In this document: positions 43,084 to 55,213 of the stretch, piece by piece
Position numbering within the stretch: the stretch's first letter is position 1
Layout: every line of letters begins with the position of its first letter
From: Anthoceros angustus
Lineage: Eukaryota > Streptophyta > Anthocerotopsida > Anthocerotales > Anthocerotaceae
Assembly (NCBI GenBank): GCA_010909165.1
Contig: MU008177.1
Span: forward strand, 496,001-560,000
Direction: 5' to 3'
Length of the DNA stretch: 64,000 nucleotides
Program-made: the position numbers and the translations under genes
The notes under the pieces: generated by a model
Database searches by the model: none
The model's input: the letters and a program-made list of their open reading frames with translations, nothing else
What the model was told of the DNA's origin: nothing

Positions 43084-44601
43084 TTGAGTGTATTTAGTTT
43101 GGTAGATGGATGCCACGAGTTGAGTCGGAGGTCAGTCAAGTCGGGAAGAAAGCCTCAAGCGGCAACACCCCAAGCTGGAAAGGTTGAAAGGGTTGCTCGG
43201 GAGTTGAGGAGGACCCAATTGGAGGACGACTTGTGGGGAAAAGAAGGGGCAAGGAATCACGGATTTGGGGGTCCGATCTTGGAGCAAGATCCCCAATCTC
43301 GGTCGAGGTACCACGCCAAGAGACCTTGATCCAACCTTGTCTCGACCTCTAGGTGTGCATCCAGCCCCAATCAACCGTGGACGCTGAATCACCATCGCTA
43401 CCATAGCCCCAACCATGTCCACCACATGTGGTGGTCACCACCAAGCAACCTTACCTGCTGTATGGAGAGGAGAAGGGTATGAGGATCGATGAATTTGTTG
43501 AGCGTTTGAGCTGACATTTGCAAACCAGAATGGCGATGCAGATTCAACTGCTCTATGGAGTTCTTCGGGCGGTCCAAAGAAGTGGTACAGCGCGAGTACC
43601 TCAAGTCGCCCACACCCCAACCACCTTTGAAGAATTGAAGAATGCCTGTGAGAGGTTTAGGGGATTGACATGGAGGGCTACGTGTTGTCCAAGCTTGAGA
43701 GGTTACAAAGAGAGAGGAAGGAAACCTTGCAAGCGATGTTGAGAGGTTTCACACCACGTGATCGTAGTGGTCCTCATTCGAGCTGCAGCAATACGGTGGT
43801 TTGCTAAAGGCCTGGTTCTAAGATGGGGAGACACGTAAGGTGGCAAGCGGAGAAGAATTTGGGCAAGGCTATCAAGGCGCTAAATTACGAGGAATCTAAC
43901 TCGCAGGAGATGAAGAAGGCTAAGAAGAGGAAGAAGTCCAAAACGGGAAAAGAAAGGATTCCTCATCGCCCTGGAGAAAGTTCCTCAGAGAGGAAAGCTC
44001 CTCAAGATTCCCTGAGGATTCCATGGAGGAAGAAACGAGTGACAGCTTGGAGGAAGATTCGATGGGGAGCGCGAGGAAAAGAAGAAATCAAGGGTGAAGT
44101 GGAAGGGAAGAAGAGCTGCATGGGGAACAAAGAGTCGAGGGCGAAACAAGAGGCGTTGTATGCAAAAAAGATGCGAGCAAGCAAGGAGGGAGGCCGAGGC
44201 GGCAACCAAGAAAGTGGAACAACACGTGGAGGCGAGAGGCCAAACCCAATTCAAGAGGGGAAGGGAGACGATGGCCTCGAATGAGAAGGGAGAAAGAGCT
44301 TCACAAATCGACGATCCGAAATTTGTGAGTATCCGGCAATCGCCAAATTCCTCAAAACCTCTCTAAGGTACAAGAACAAAGTTCGTCCATTACTCGCGAC
44401 CGTCGTAAGACACAAGACCAAGTTATATCGAATGGGACCGACGGTAACAAGGTGGTGACGACCGAGGTGGATGGGTCCGCTCAGTCCCGGAGGTTTTCCA
44501 CAATGGTTCCATCCACCGCAGATTGAATGGTCGCTTTGCCAACCGAGTTGGTTGGCGAGTTGAAAAGTATTATCAATAAGTTGGCGAGGACGCCAACAAA
44601 T
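43084..44601 (+). pseudogene. gag of array element, internal region 1
   Basis: Capsid-type gag in broken frames. It has the RVARELRRTQLEDDLWG lead, an FELTFANQN-type word, ALYGVLRAV in shifted frame, TFEELKNA then ERFRGLTW (about 43625-43675), VLSKLERLQRERKET, and then a Lys/Glu-rich tail open for 153 codons (43823-44284; YEESNSQEMKKAKKRKKSKT). No CCHC knuckle is seen. The C-terminal word KSIINKLARTPTNEKG ends just before the purine tract. No enzymatic domain follows: the LTR starts 14 bases later. Confidence 0.78.
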
Positions 44602-44612
44602 GAGAAGGGGAG
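44602..44612 (+). other. Polypurine tract before LTR 2
   Basis: GAGAAGGGGAG, two bases before the LTR start TGTGGAA. Same tract at 48995, 53856, 54818, 55897 and (one G fewer) 60669. Primes plus-strand DNA synthesis. Confidence 0.75.
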
Positions 44613-44614
44613 TA

Positions 44615-47403
44615 TGTGGAAGACCACATGTACACTAACCTCCCCTATTGGTTTGAATGTTTTTTTGTTTTTCTTATGTTTTGTGTGATGGAGTGCTTAG
44701 GAAATGTCCGAGGCAAGGCCTTTTATACTAAAATGGTCCTTGGCCCATGACAATATTACTTTTACAAATAATTAGTCCTTGGGCCTCGAACCTGTGAATA
44801 TCAGTTAGAAGGTCCTTGGACCTTGGGATTTTAGGAATAAAATTGTCTATATAAGGTGGGGATCCTTCATTCAAAGAACAGGGGCCCAGGGAACAAGTGG
44901 AGACGCCTGCAGGAGAAGTTCGAAGCTAGCGAGAGGTATAAGCGGAGAGAGGTGAGGCTAGGGCCGTGGTCAAGAGAGGCAACCAAGAAGGTAGAGCAAC
45001 ACCACCGAAGTGCCCACCGCTAGAAGCGACCACGGTGGTGGAGCCACCACCGTCATGAAGCAGCCACCACGGTGGTGGAGCCGCCATCGTCGGAAGAAGG
45101 ACCCAAGGTGGGGAAGCCACCGTCGAGCCGAGGAGGGGATGCAACCCCTCGATTCGAAGCAACCAGCCTGGATTGTCCACGGAGCCGGCATACCCTTCAC
45201 AGTTGTGCTCGAGGAAATGAGCAAGGCGGAGGCTAGAGCATGGATGGAGGAACGACGCTTGGTCCGGATGAGGAGCGAGGAACGGCGCAGGACTGACCGC
45301 CTCCTAGGAGGAGTGAAGGGACCTCGGATAGCGGAGTGAGGTGGAGATATTAAGGGAGGATCTTCGGATCGAGGCGTGGTAGGAGAGCGAGGGAACACCC
45401 ATGGGCGCTGGCACAGGGAGGGCTGATTTTAGAGGGAGCATCATAGGTCGAGGCTTTCACTTGGATTAGAGGATAAGGTGCTAGGAAGCTTGTGAATTTG
45501 TAGATACCGAATTGGTAGGCGCGTGGTAAGTTAGCCATCTTTAGACACCGGAGGTAGGTTAGCCATCTTTAGACACCGGGTGAGAGCTAGTGAGCTGACT
45601 GCTGATGTATAAGAGACCCTTGAGTGTCTCTCTTAATGCATACCTGTGTGAGCTCCCGTGTGTCGAATTTGTGCGTGGTTGGTTGGAGACATCCAATCGA
45701 TGATGGGCTTCGGTGTCATCCTCGTCACAAGAGGGCCGGGAGATCCTGGATGGTCGAGAGCCGAGTGACCAAGCTCGATCTGGGTGACTAGTGGTGAAGG
45801 GTGCTCAATGCATGCTAGAGAGGGAAATTCTGGGGACCGGGTGAGATCGCGGTGTGCGAATCGCCTGTGGAGCCGACCAGCTTTTTTTCCTTTCCCAACC
45901 CACGCCCAACTGGATTGTCCACGGAGCCGCATACCCTTCACAGTTGTGCTCGAGGAAATGAGCAAGGCGGAGGCTAGAGCATGGATGGAGGCCTTTGGCT
46001 GTCCAGGATGAGGAGCGAGGAAAGCGTCGCGGAGGCGAGCGCCTCCTAGGAGGAGTGAAGGGACCTCGGATAGCGGAGTGAGGTGGAGATATTAAGGGAG
46101 GATCTTCGGATCGAGGCGTGGTAGGAGAGGGGAACACCCATGGGCGGCTAGGCGGCCGTGGCAAGGATTTTAGAGGGAGCATCATAGGTCGAGGCTTTCA
46201 CTTGGATTAGAGGATAAGGTGCTAGGAAGCTTGTGAATAGATGAATTGGTAGGCGCCATGGTAGGTTAGCCATCTTTTAGGTAGTTAGCCATCTTTAACA
46301 CGGAGGTAGGTTAGCCATCTTTAGACACCGGAAAGTGAGCTATGGCGTGACGGATGTATAAGAGACCCTTGAGTGTCTCTCTTGCAGACAATTTCGTGTG
46401 AGCTCCCGTGTGTCGAATTTGTGCGTGGTTGGTTGGAGACATCCAATCGATGATGGGGTGATTCGGTGTCTCCTCTCGTCACAAGAGGGCCGGGAGATCC
46501 CCGGATGGTCGAGCCGAGTGACCAAGCTCCTGGGTGACTAGTGGTGAAGGGTGCTCAATGCATGCTAGAGAGGGAAATTCTGGGGACCGGGTGAGATCAG
46601 TGTGAATCGTGGAGCCGACCACTGTTTTTCCTTTCCCAACCACTGCCTAACCAGATTGTGTCTAATCCCAAGGAGGGTCTGTGTGGCCTGGAGGGGTCAT
46701 GTGGCCCGAGGAGGGTCTGTGTGGCCCAAGGAGGTCTGTGGCCCAGGAGGGTCTGTGGCTCGGGAGGGTCTGTGTGGCCCAAGGAGGTCTGTGGCCCAAG
46801 AGAGGAGGACCTAAGAGAGGAGGATCTGTGGGAACATCTTGTGCGGTGGTGTATGGAGGTCTTAGAAGAAAGGGGTGAGTGAGTCGTGTGAAGAGGAGTC
46901 TAGGAAGTGGTGAGCGAGAGTCCGGAAACGCGGAACCGAGGAAGGTTGGGAATAAATTGTGGGGTCGAGGAAAGCCGATGGAGTGAGGTGCCGCGGCGGC
47001 GCGGGCCATGGTGTGCATCCACCGTGAGCTCGGGTGTGAATCCACATGAGTGTGACTTGGTGTACATGTGAACTGCATAGGACCATAGCCCTTAACGAGC
47101 GGGTGGGAACCGGCGCCAATAGTCGATCGCGACGCTGCTGCGCCGCGGCGGGTGGGTCCACCACGGTGGTTGGATCCCCACCGCGGTGGCGAACCCATCC
47201 ACCACGGCGGAATCCACCACGGCGGTGGTCGAACTTACCACGGTAGTTGATTATGGTTAGGAACTAATTGTAGGAGGACTAGAATCCATAGTTTTAGAAC
47301 ATCTTGACACAAAACCATTCCCTTGGGATCGAATCCTAGGACTATAACGACATAGAGGGTAAATGTGGCCTCTTTGCGTCTTCGGATGCAAAACCATTCC
47401 ACA
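44615..47403 (+). mobile_element. LTR 2 of the gag-only array
   Basis: 2789 bases, TGTGGAAGACC to ATTCCACA. It contains one tandem duplication of about 739 bases (from a TGGATTGTCCACGGAGCC word at 45172, repeated at 45911), with a break different from LTR 1. TATA box at 44848. Palindromes, TAGGTTAGCC repeats and minisatellite as in LTR 1. Confidence 0.9.
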
Positions 47404-47406
47404 TTT

Positions 47407-47420
47407 TGGCGCTGTCGGGA
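47407..47420 (+). other. PBS after LTR 2
   Basis: TGGCGCTGTCGGGA, identical to the PBS of G1 at 10260-10273 (minus). Confidence 0.75.
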
Positions 47421-47463
47421 ATGAAACCGCTGTCGATTATAGGAAAGACTAACCATAGCTTAG

Positions 47464-48994
47464 GTGTCTAGTCTTTGAGTGTATTTAGTTTGGTAGATGG
47501 ATGCCACGAGTTGAGCCGAGGGTGAGTCAAGTCGGGAAGAGAAGCCTCAAGCGAACACCAAAGCGGAAAGGTTGAGAGGGTTGAAATCGGGAGTTGAGGA
47601 GGACCCAATTGGAGGACGACTTGGGGAAGAAGGGGAGTAAGGAATCACCGGGATTTGGGGTCCGATCTTGTTGAGCAAGATCCCCAATCCCCGGTCTGAG
47701 GTACCACGGCCGAGACCTTGGTCCAACCTTGTCTCGACCTCCTCCTAGGTGTGTGTGCACAACCCAATCAACTTGGAACACGTCATGGAGTCGCCCAATC
47801 ACCAACATAGCCGCCAGTTCCATCAAGGCTGGCACCACACAACCTTACCTGCTGGGAGGAGAAGGGGTATGAGGATGACGAATTTGTTGAGCGCTTTGAG
47901 CACATTTGCAAACCAGAATCGGGTACACATTCAACTGCTCTATGGAGTTCTTCGGGCGGTCCAAAGTGGTACAGCGCAGTACCTCAAGTCGCCACACCCC
48001 AACCACCTTTGAAGAATTGAAGAATGCCTTCGTGAGAGGTTTAGGGGATTGACATGGAGGGCTACGTGTTGTCCAAGCTTGAGAGGTTACAAGAGAGAGG
48101 AAGGAAACCTTGCAAGCGTATGTTGAGAGGTTTCACCACGTGATCGTAGTGGTCCTCATTCAGCAGTAATACGGTGGTTCGCTAAAGGCCCGGGTTCTAA
48201 GATGGGGAGACACGTAAGGTGGCAAGCGGAGAAGAATTTGGGCAAGGCTATCAAGGCGGCGCTAAATTACGAGGAATCTAACTCAGGAGATGAAGAAGGC
48301 TAAGAAGAAGAAGAAGTCCAAAACGGGAAAAGAAAGGGATTCTCATCCCTGAGAAAGTTCCTCAGAGAGGAAAGCTCCTCAAGATTCCCTGTGAGGATTC
48401 CATGGAGGAAGAAACGAGTGACTTGGAGGAAGATTCGCCGATGGGGAGCGCCCGAGGAAAAGAAGAAATCAAGGGTGAAGTGGAAGGAAGAAGAGCTGCT
48501 GGGGAACAAAGAGTCATGAGGGCGAAACAAGAGGCGTTGTATGCAAAAAAGATGCGAGCAAGCAAGGAGGAGGCCGAGGCGGCAACCAAGAAAGTGGAAC
48601 AACACAAGTGGAGCGAGAGGGCCAAACCCAATTCAAGAGGGGAAGGGGAGACGAGATGGCCTCGAATGAGAAGGGGAGAAAGAGCTTCACAAATCGACGA
48701 TCCGGAAATTTGTGAGTATCCGGCACGCCAAATTCTCAAAACCTCTCTAAGGTACAACAAAGCGTCATTCATTACTCGCGACCGCTCAGAAGACACAAGA
48801 CCAAGTTATATCGAATGGGACCGGACGGTAACAACGGTTATGGGTGACGACGAAAGGTGGATGGGTCCGCTCGTGGTCCCGGAGGTTTTCCACAATGGTT
48901 CCATCCACCGCAGATTTGAATGGTCGCTTTGCCAACCGAGTTGGTTGGCGAGTTGAAAAGTATTATCAATAAGTTGGCGAGGACGCCAACAAAT
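47464..48994 (+). pseudogene. gag of array element, internal region 2
   Basis: Same gag as region 1: lead with ELRRTQLEDD, capsid words in shifting frames (LLYGVLRAV at about 47937; EELKNA near 48013), then a tail open from 48402 for 184 codons (KEEIKGEVEGRR, EEAEAATKKVEQH). Near its end RPSYIEWDRTVTTVMGDDERWMGPL is readable in pieces. Region 47404-49007 is 1604 bases, matching the other complete internal regions. No pol. Confidence 0.78.
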
Positions 48995-49007
48995 GAGAAG
49001 GGGAGTA

Positions 49008-52000
49008 TGTGGAAGACCACATGTACACTAACCTCCCCGGACTTGGTTTGAATGTTTTTTTTTGTTTTTCTTATGTTTTGTGTGATGGAGTGCTTAGAAA
49101 ATGTCCGAGGCAAGGCCTTTTATACTAAAATGGTCCTTGGCCCATGACAATATTACTTTTACAAATAATTAGTCCTTGGGCCTCGAACTGTGAATATCGC
49201 CGTGCTAGAAGGTCCTTGGACCTTGGGATTTTAGGAATAAAATTGTCTATATAAGGTGGGGATCCTTCATTCAAAGCAGGGGCCTGTGAACAAGTGGAGA
49301 CGCCTGCACCTGGAGAAGTTCGTGAAGCTAGCGGAGAGGTATAAGCGGAGAGAGGTGAGGCTAGGGCCGTGGTCAAGAGAGAGGCAAATCAAGAAGGTAG
49401 AGCAACACACAGGGTCAAAACCAGCTAGAAGCAGCCACCACGGTGGTGGAGCCACCACCACCACGGTGGTGGAGCCGCCATCGTCATGGAAGAAGGACCC
49501 AAGGTGGGGAAGCCACCGCTGAGCTGAGGAGGGGATGCAACCGATTCCGTGAAGCAACCAGCCGGATTGTCCACGGAGCCGGGCATACCCTTCACAAAGT
49601 TGTGCTCGAGGAAATGAGCAAGGCGGAGGCTAGAGCATGGATGGAGGAACGCACGTTTGGCTGTCCGGATGAGGAGCGAGGAAACGTGCAGGGGCGTGAG
49701 ACGACGCCTCCTAGGAGGAGTGAAGGGACCTCGGATAGCGGGAGTGAGGTGGAGATATTAAGGGAGGATCTCGTGAGGCGTGGTAGGAGAGCGAGGGAAC
49801 ACCCATGGGCCGCAGGGCTAGGCGAGGCAAGGCCTTTTATACTAAAATGGTCCTTGGCCCATGACAATATTACTTTTACAAATAATTAGTCCTTGGGCCT
49901 CGAACTGTGAATATCGGTGCTAGAAGGTCCTTGGACCTTGGGATTTTAGGAATAAATTGTCTATATAAGGTGGGGATCCTTCATTCAAAGCAGGGGCCTG
50001 TGAACAAGTGGAGATGGGCACCTCCGGAGAAGTTCGTGAAGCTAGCGGAGAGGTATAAGCGGAGAGAGGCTAGGGCCAGGGTCAAGAGAGAGGCAAATCA
50101 AGAAGGAGAGCAACACACCGCAGTGAACACCGCTAGAAGCCCACGGTGGTGGAGCCACCGTCGGGCAGCCACCACGGTGGTGGAGCCGCCATCGTCGGAA
50201 GAAGGACCCAAGGTGGGGAAGCCACCGTGAGCGTCAGAGGAGGGGATGCAACCGATTCCGTGAAGCAACCAGCCGGATTGTCCACGGAGCCGGGCATACC
50301 CTTCACAGGTTGTGCTCGAGGAAATGAGCAAGGCGGAGGCTAGAGCGTGGGTGGAGGAACGCACTTTGTCCAGTGATGAGGAGCGAGGAAACGTGCGCAG
50401 GGGCAGTAGACGGACGGCGCCTCCTAGGAGGAGTGAAGGGACCTCGGATAGCGGGAGTGAGGTGGAGATATTAAGGGAGGATCTTCGGATCGAGGCGTGG
50501 TAGGAGAGCGAGGGAACACCCATGGGCCGCAGGGCTAGGCGCCTGAGCAAGCGCGCTGATTTTAGAGGGAGCGCATCATAGGTCGAGGCTTTCACTTGGA
50601 TTAGAGGATAAGGTGCTAGGAAGCTTGTGAATTTGTAGATACCGAATTGGTAGGCGCGTGGTAGGTTAGCCATCTTAGACACCGGAGGTAGGTTAGCCAT
50701 CTTTAACCGGAGGTAGGTTAGCCATCTTTAGACACCGAAAGTGAGCTATGGCGCGATGTATAAGAGACCCTTGAGTGTCTCTCTAATGCATACTGTGTGA
50801 GCTCCCGTGTGTCGAATTTGTGCGTGGTTGGTTGGAGACATCCGATCGATGATGGGCTGATTCGCAGGCCGCCCCTCTCGCCACAAGAGGGCCGGGAGAT
50901 CCTGGATGGTCGAGAGCCGAGTGACCAAGCTCCGTCTGGGTGACTAGTGGTGAAGGGTGCTCAATGCATGCCAGGAGAGGGAAATTCAGGGACCGGGTGA
51001 GATCGCGGGTGCGAATCGCCTGTGGAGCCGACCACTGCTTTTTTTTTTCCTTTCCCAACCCATGCCTAACCATTGTGTCTAATCCCAAGGAGGGGTCTGT
51101 GAGGGGTCTGTGGCCCAAGGAGGTCTGTGGTGGCCCAAGGAGGGGTCTGTGTGGCCCAAGGAGGGGTCTGTGGCCCAAGGAGGTCTGTGGCCCAAGGAGG
51201 GGTCTGTGGCCCAAGAGAGGTCTGTGGGAGAGAGGAGGATCTGAACATCTTGTGCGCGGTGGTGTATGAGGTCCTAGAAGAAAGGGGTGAGTGAGTCGTG
51301 TGTGAAGAGGAGTCTAGGAAGTGGTGAGCGCGAGAGTTCGGAAACGCGGAACGCGAGGAAGGTTGGGAATAAATTGTGGGGTCGAGGAAATCTGATGGAG
51401 TGAGGTGCGCGCGTGGCCATGGTGCATCCACCGGTGAGCTCGGGTGTGAATCCACATGAGTGTGACTTGGTGTACATGTGAACAGGTGCATAGGACCATA
51501 GCCCTTAACGAGCGAAAGGGAACCGGGCGCCAAATAGTCGATCGCGACGCGAAGCGCCGCGGCGGTGGGTCCACCACGGTGGTGGAGCCACCACGGTGGT
51601 GGAATCCACCACATGTGGTGGAATCCACGGCGGTGGTCGAACTTACCACGGTAGTTGATTATGGTGGTAGGAACCGATTGTAGGAGGACTAGAATCCATA
51701 GGAACATCTTGTGCGCGGTGTATGAGGTCCAGAAGAAAGGGGTGAGTGAGTCGTGTGTGAAGAGGAGTCTAGGAAGTGGTGAGCGAGTGGAAAATGCGAA
51801 CCGAGGAAGGTTGGGAATAAATTGTGGGGTCGAGGAATCACGGAGTGAGGTGCCGCGGCGTGCGTGGCCATGGTGCATCCACCGTGAGCTGTGAATCCAC
51901 ATGAGTGTGACTTGGTGTACATGTGAATCCGGTGCATAGGACCATAGCCCTTAACGAGTAGCGGGGAACCGGCGCCAAATAGTCGATCGCGACGCGGCGC

Positions 52001-52260
52001 GTCGGTGGGTCCACCATGGGTTGAATCCACCACCGGTGGCGAATCCACCACGGCGGTGGTGGAATCCACCACGGCGGTGGTCGAACTTACCACGGTAGTT
52101 GATTATGGCTGGGTAGGAACTAATTGTAGGAGGACTAGAATCCATAGTTTTGGAACATCTTGACACAAAACCATTCCCTTGGGATCGAATCCTAGGACTA
52201 TAACGACTTATGGGTAAATGTGGCCTCCTTGCGTCTCTGGATGCAAACACCCATTCCACA
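49008..52260 (+). mobile_element. LTR 3 of the gag-only array
   Basis: 3253 bases ending CCATTCCACA. Two separate internal duplications: about 715 bases (U3 to ORF; the jump back is at about 49824 within a GAGGCAAGGCC word) and about 458 bases (second copy begins at about 51701 at GAACATCTTGTGCGCGG). TATA boxes at 49248 and 49962 because the first duplication includes the promoter. Confidence 0.9.
50312..50506 (+). CDS. LTR-borne ORF, in-frame copy
   Basis: Continuous reading EEMSKAEARAWVEERTL, DEERGNV, PPRRSEGTSDSGSEVEILRE, DLRIEAW then TAG. It is the C-terminal part of a frame traceable upstream to the TATA box (about 180 codons in all; for example 49250-49790), with LAERYKRREVRLG and EEGPKVGKPP words. 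Its acidic, Ser/Gly-rich end looks like genuine protein, and the words are kept in all LTR copies. The start codon is unclear (ATG of MSKAEARAW is possible in other copies; here the first in-frame start is not ATG). No homologue known to me. It would lie in the 5' leader of the element transcript, inside the LTR. Confidence 0.45.
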
Positions 52261-52263
52261 TTT

Positions 52264-52281
52264 TGGCGCCGCTGCCGGGGA
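52264..52281 (+). other. PBS after LTR 3, nearly perfect tRNA-Asp complement
   Basis: TGGCGCCGCTGCCGGGGA differs at one base from TGGCGCCGTTGCCGGGGA, the complement of the plant tRNA-Asp 3' end. Best preserved of the four. Confidence 0.88.
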
Positions 52282-52329
52282 GTGAAACTGCTGTCAGGAT
52301 TGTAGGAAAGACTAACCATAGCTTATGTG

Positions 52330-53855
52330 TCTAGTTTTTTAGTGTTTATCTGGCTTGGTAGATGGATGCCACGAGTTGAGTGAGGAGTCAGTCGGGAAGA
52401 GAAGCCTCAAGCGCAACACCAAGCGAAAGATTGAGAGGGTTGCTCGGGAGTTGAGGAGGACCCAATTGGAGGACGACTTGTGGGGAAGGAAGGGGTAAGG
52501 AATCACGATTTGGGGTCCGATCTTGTTGGAGCAAGATCCCCAATCTCGGTCGGACGAGGTACCACGGCCGAGGAACCTTGGTCCAAACCTTGTCTCGACC
52601 TCTTCTAGGTGTGTGCGCAATCAGCCCCAATCAACTCGGACACGCTGGTCAACCACGCTACCACATAGCCACGTCATGTCCACCATCACGGCGGTGGTCA
52701 CCACCAAGCAACCTTACCTGCTGTATGGAGGGAAAGGGTATGAGGATCCCGATGAATTTGTTGAGCGTTGAGCTGACATTTGCAAACCAGAATCGGGTGA
52801 TGCACGCATTCAATGTCTATGGAGTTCTTCGGTCCAAAGAAGTGGTACAGCGAGTACCTGTCACCACACCCCAACCACCTTTGAAGAATTGAAGAATGCC
52901 TTCCGTGAGAGGTTTAGGGGATTGACATGGAGGGCTACGTGTTGTCCAAGCTTGAGAGGTTACAAAGAGAGAGGAAGGAAACCTTGCAAGCGATGTTGAG
53001 AGGTTTCACCACGTGATCGTAGTGGTCCTCATTCGAGCAGCACGGTGGTTCGCTAAAGGCCCGGTTCTAAGATGGGGAGACACGTAAGGTGGCAAGCGGA
53101 GAAGAATTTGGGCAAGGCTATCAAGGCGCTAAATTACGAGGAATCTAACTCGCAGGAGATGAAGAAGGCTAAGAAGACAGAAGAAGTCCAAAACGGGAAA
53201 AGAAAGGGATTCCTCATCGCCCCTGGAGAAAGTTCCTCAGAGAGGAAAGCTCCTCAAGATTCCCGAGGATTCCATGGAGGAAGAAACGAGTGACACTTGG
53301 AGGAAGATTCACGATGGGGAGCGCCGAGGAAAAGAAGAAATCAAGGGGTGAAGTGGAAGGGAAGAGCGCATGGGGAACAAAGAGCGAGGGCGAAACAAGA
53401 GGCGTTGTATGCAAAAAGATGCGGAGCAAGCAAGGAGGGAGGCCGAGGCAACCAAGAAAGTGGAACAACATGTATGGAGGCGAGAGGGCCAAACCCAATT
53501 CAAGAGGGGAAGGGAGACGAGATGGCCTCGAATGAGAAGGGAGAAAGAGCTTCACAAAATCGACGATCCGAAATTTGTGAGTATCCGGCACCGCCAAATT
53601 CCTCAAAACCTCTCTAAGGTACAAGAACAAAGCTGTCCATTACTCGCGACCGCTCAGAAGACACAAGACCAAGTTATATCGAATGGGACCGGACGGTAAC
53701 AACGCGGTGACGATCGAAAGGTGTGGATGGGTCCGCGTGGTCCCGGAGGTTTTCCACAATGGTTCCATCCGCAGATTTGAATGGTCGCTTTGCCAACCGA
53801 GTTGGTTGGCGAGTTGAAAAGTATTATCAATAAGTTGGCGAGGACGCCAACAAAT
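52330..53855 (+). pseudogene. gag of array element, internal region 3
   Basis: Internal region 52261-53868 (1608 bases). Readable words: QPYLLYGG (about 52712), DPDEFVER (about 52750), EELKNAFRERFRGLTW (about 52883-52930), LERLQRERKETLQA, then KNLGKAIKALNYEESNSQEM (from 53072). The order matches the retrotransposon gag domain followed by a charged tail. No zinc knuckle, no enzymes. Many frameshifts. Confidence 0.8.
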
Positions 53856-53868
53856 GAGAAGGGGAGTA

Positions 53869-54150
53869 TGTGGAAGACCACATGTACACTAACCTCCCTC
53901 GACTGTTGGTTTGAATGTTTTTTTGTTTTTCTTATGTTTTGTGTGATGGAGTGCTTAGGAAATGTCCGAGGCAAGGCCTTTTATACTAAAATGGTCCTTG
54001 GCCCATGACAATATTACTTTTACAAATAATTAGTCCTTGGGCCTCGAACTGTGAATATCGGTGCTAGAAGGTCCTTGGACCTTGGGATTTTAGGAATAAA
54101 AATTGTCTATATAAGGTGGGGATCCTTCATTCAAAGAACAGGGGCCTGGA
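53869..54150 (+). mobile_element. Truncated LTR (first deletion derivative)
   Basis: U3 and the TATA region from TGTGGAAGACC, cut about 15 bases after the GATCCTTCATTC word and joined directly to the gag tail (GAAGAAGTCCAAAACGGG). About 2.6 kb of LTR plus PBS and the gag core are missing relative to the full unit. Confidence 0.85.
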
Positions 54151-54830
54151 AGAAGTCCAAAACGGGAAAAGAAAGGGATTCCTCATCGCCCCTGGAGAAA
54201 GTTCCTGTGAGAGGAAAGCTCCTCAAGATTCCCGAGGATTCCATGGAGGAAGAAACGAGTGACACTTGGAGGAAGATTCGATGGGGAGCGCCGAGGAAAA
54301 AGAAGAATCAAGGGTGAAGTGGAAGGGAAGAGCGCGTGGGGAACAAAGAGTCGAGGGCGAAACAAGAGGCGTTGTATGCAAAAAGATGGAGCAAGCAAGG
54401 AGGGAGGCCGAGGCGGCAACCAAGAAAGTGGAACAACACAAGTGGAGGCGAGAGGGCCAAACCCAATTCAAGAGGGGAAGGGAGATAGATGGCCTCGAAT
54501 GAGAAGGGAGAAAGAGCTTCACAAAATCGACGATCTCGAAATTTGTGAGTATCCGGCACCGCCAAATTCCTCAAAACCTCTCTAAGGTACAAGAACAAAG
54601 CGTCATTCATTACTCGCGACCGCTCGTACACAAGACCAAGTTATATCGAATGGGACCGGACGGTAACAACGGTTATGGGTGACGAGAGTGGTGGATGGGT
54701 CCGCTCGGTCCCGGAGGTTTTCCACAATGGTTCCATCCACAGATTGAATGGTCGCCAACCGAGTTGGTTGGCGAGTTGAAAAGTATTATCAATAAGTTGG
54801 CGAGGACGCCAACAAATGAGAAGGGGAGTA
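54151..54830 (+). pseudogene. gag tail, first deletion derivative
   Basis: Only the charged C-terminal part of gag and the terminal word KSIINKLARTPTNEKG remain, followed by a purine tract at 54818-54828. The capsid core is absent. Open stretches of about 108 codons overlap in two frames. Confidence 0.75.
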
Positions 54831-55213
54831 TGTGGAAGACCACATGTACACTAACCTCCCCGACTTGGTTTGAATGTTTTTTTGTTTTTCTTATGTTTTG
54901 TGTGATGGAGTGCTTAGGAAATGTCCGAGGCAAGGCCTTTTATACTAAAATGGTCCTTGGCCCATGACAATATTACTTTTACAAATAATTAGTCCTTGGG
55001 CCTCGAACTGAATATCGCCGCTAGAAGGTCCTTGGACCTTGGGATTTTAGGAATAAAAATTGTCTATATAAGGTGGGGATCCTTCATTCAACAGGGGCCT
55101 GTGAACAAGTGGAGACTGGCACCTCCGGAGAAGTTCAGAAGCTAGGAGAGGTATAAGCGGAGAGAGGTGAGGCTAGGGCCGTGGTCAAGAGAGAGGCAGT
55201 GCAAATAAGAAGG
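54831..55213 (+). mobile_element. Truncated LTR (second deletion derivative)
   Basis: Same LTR start, but it continues about 100 bases further (through AAGCGGAGAGAGGTGAGGC) before joining gag at the same GAAGAAGTCC point as the first derivative. Confidence 0.85.
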
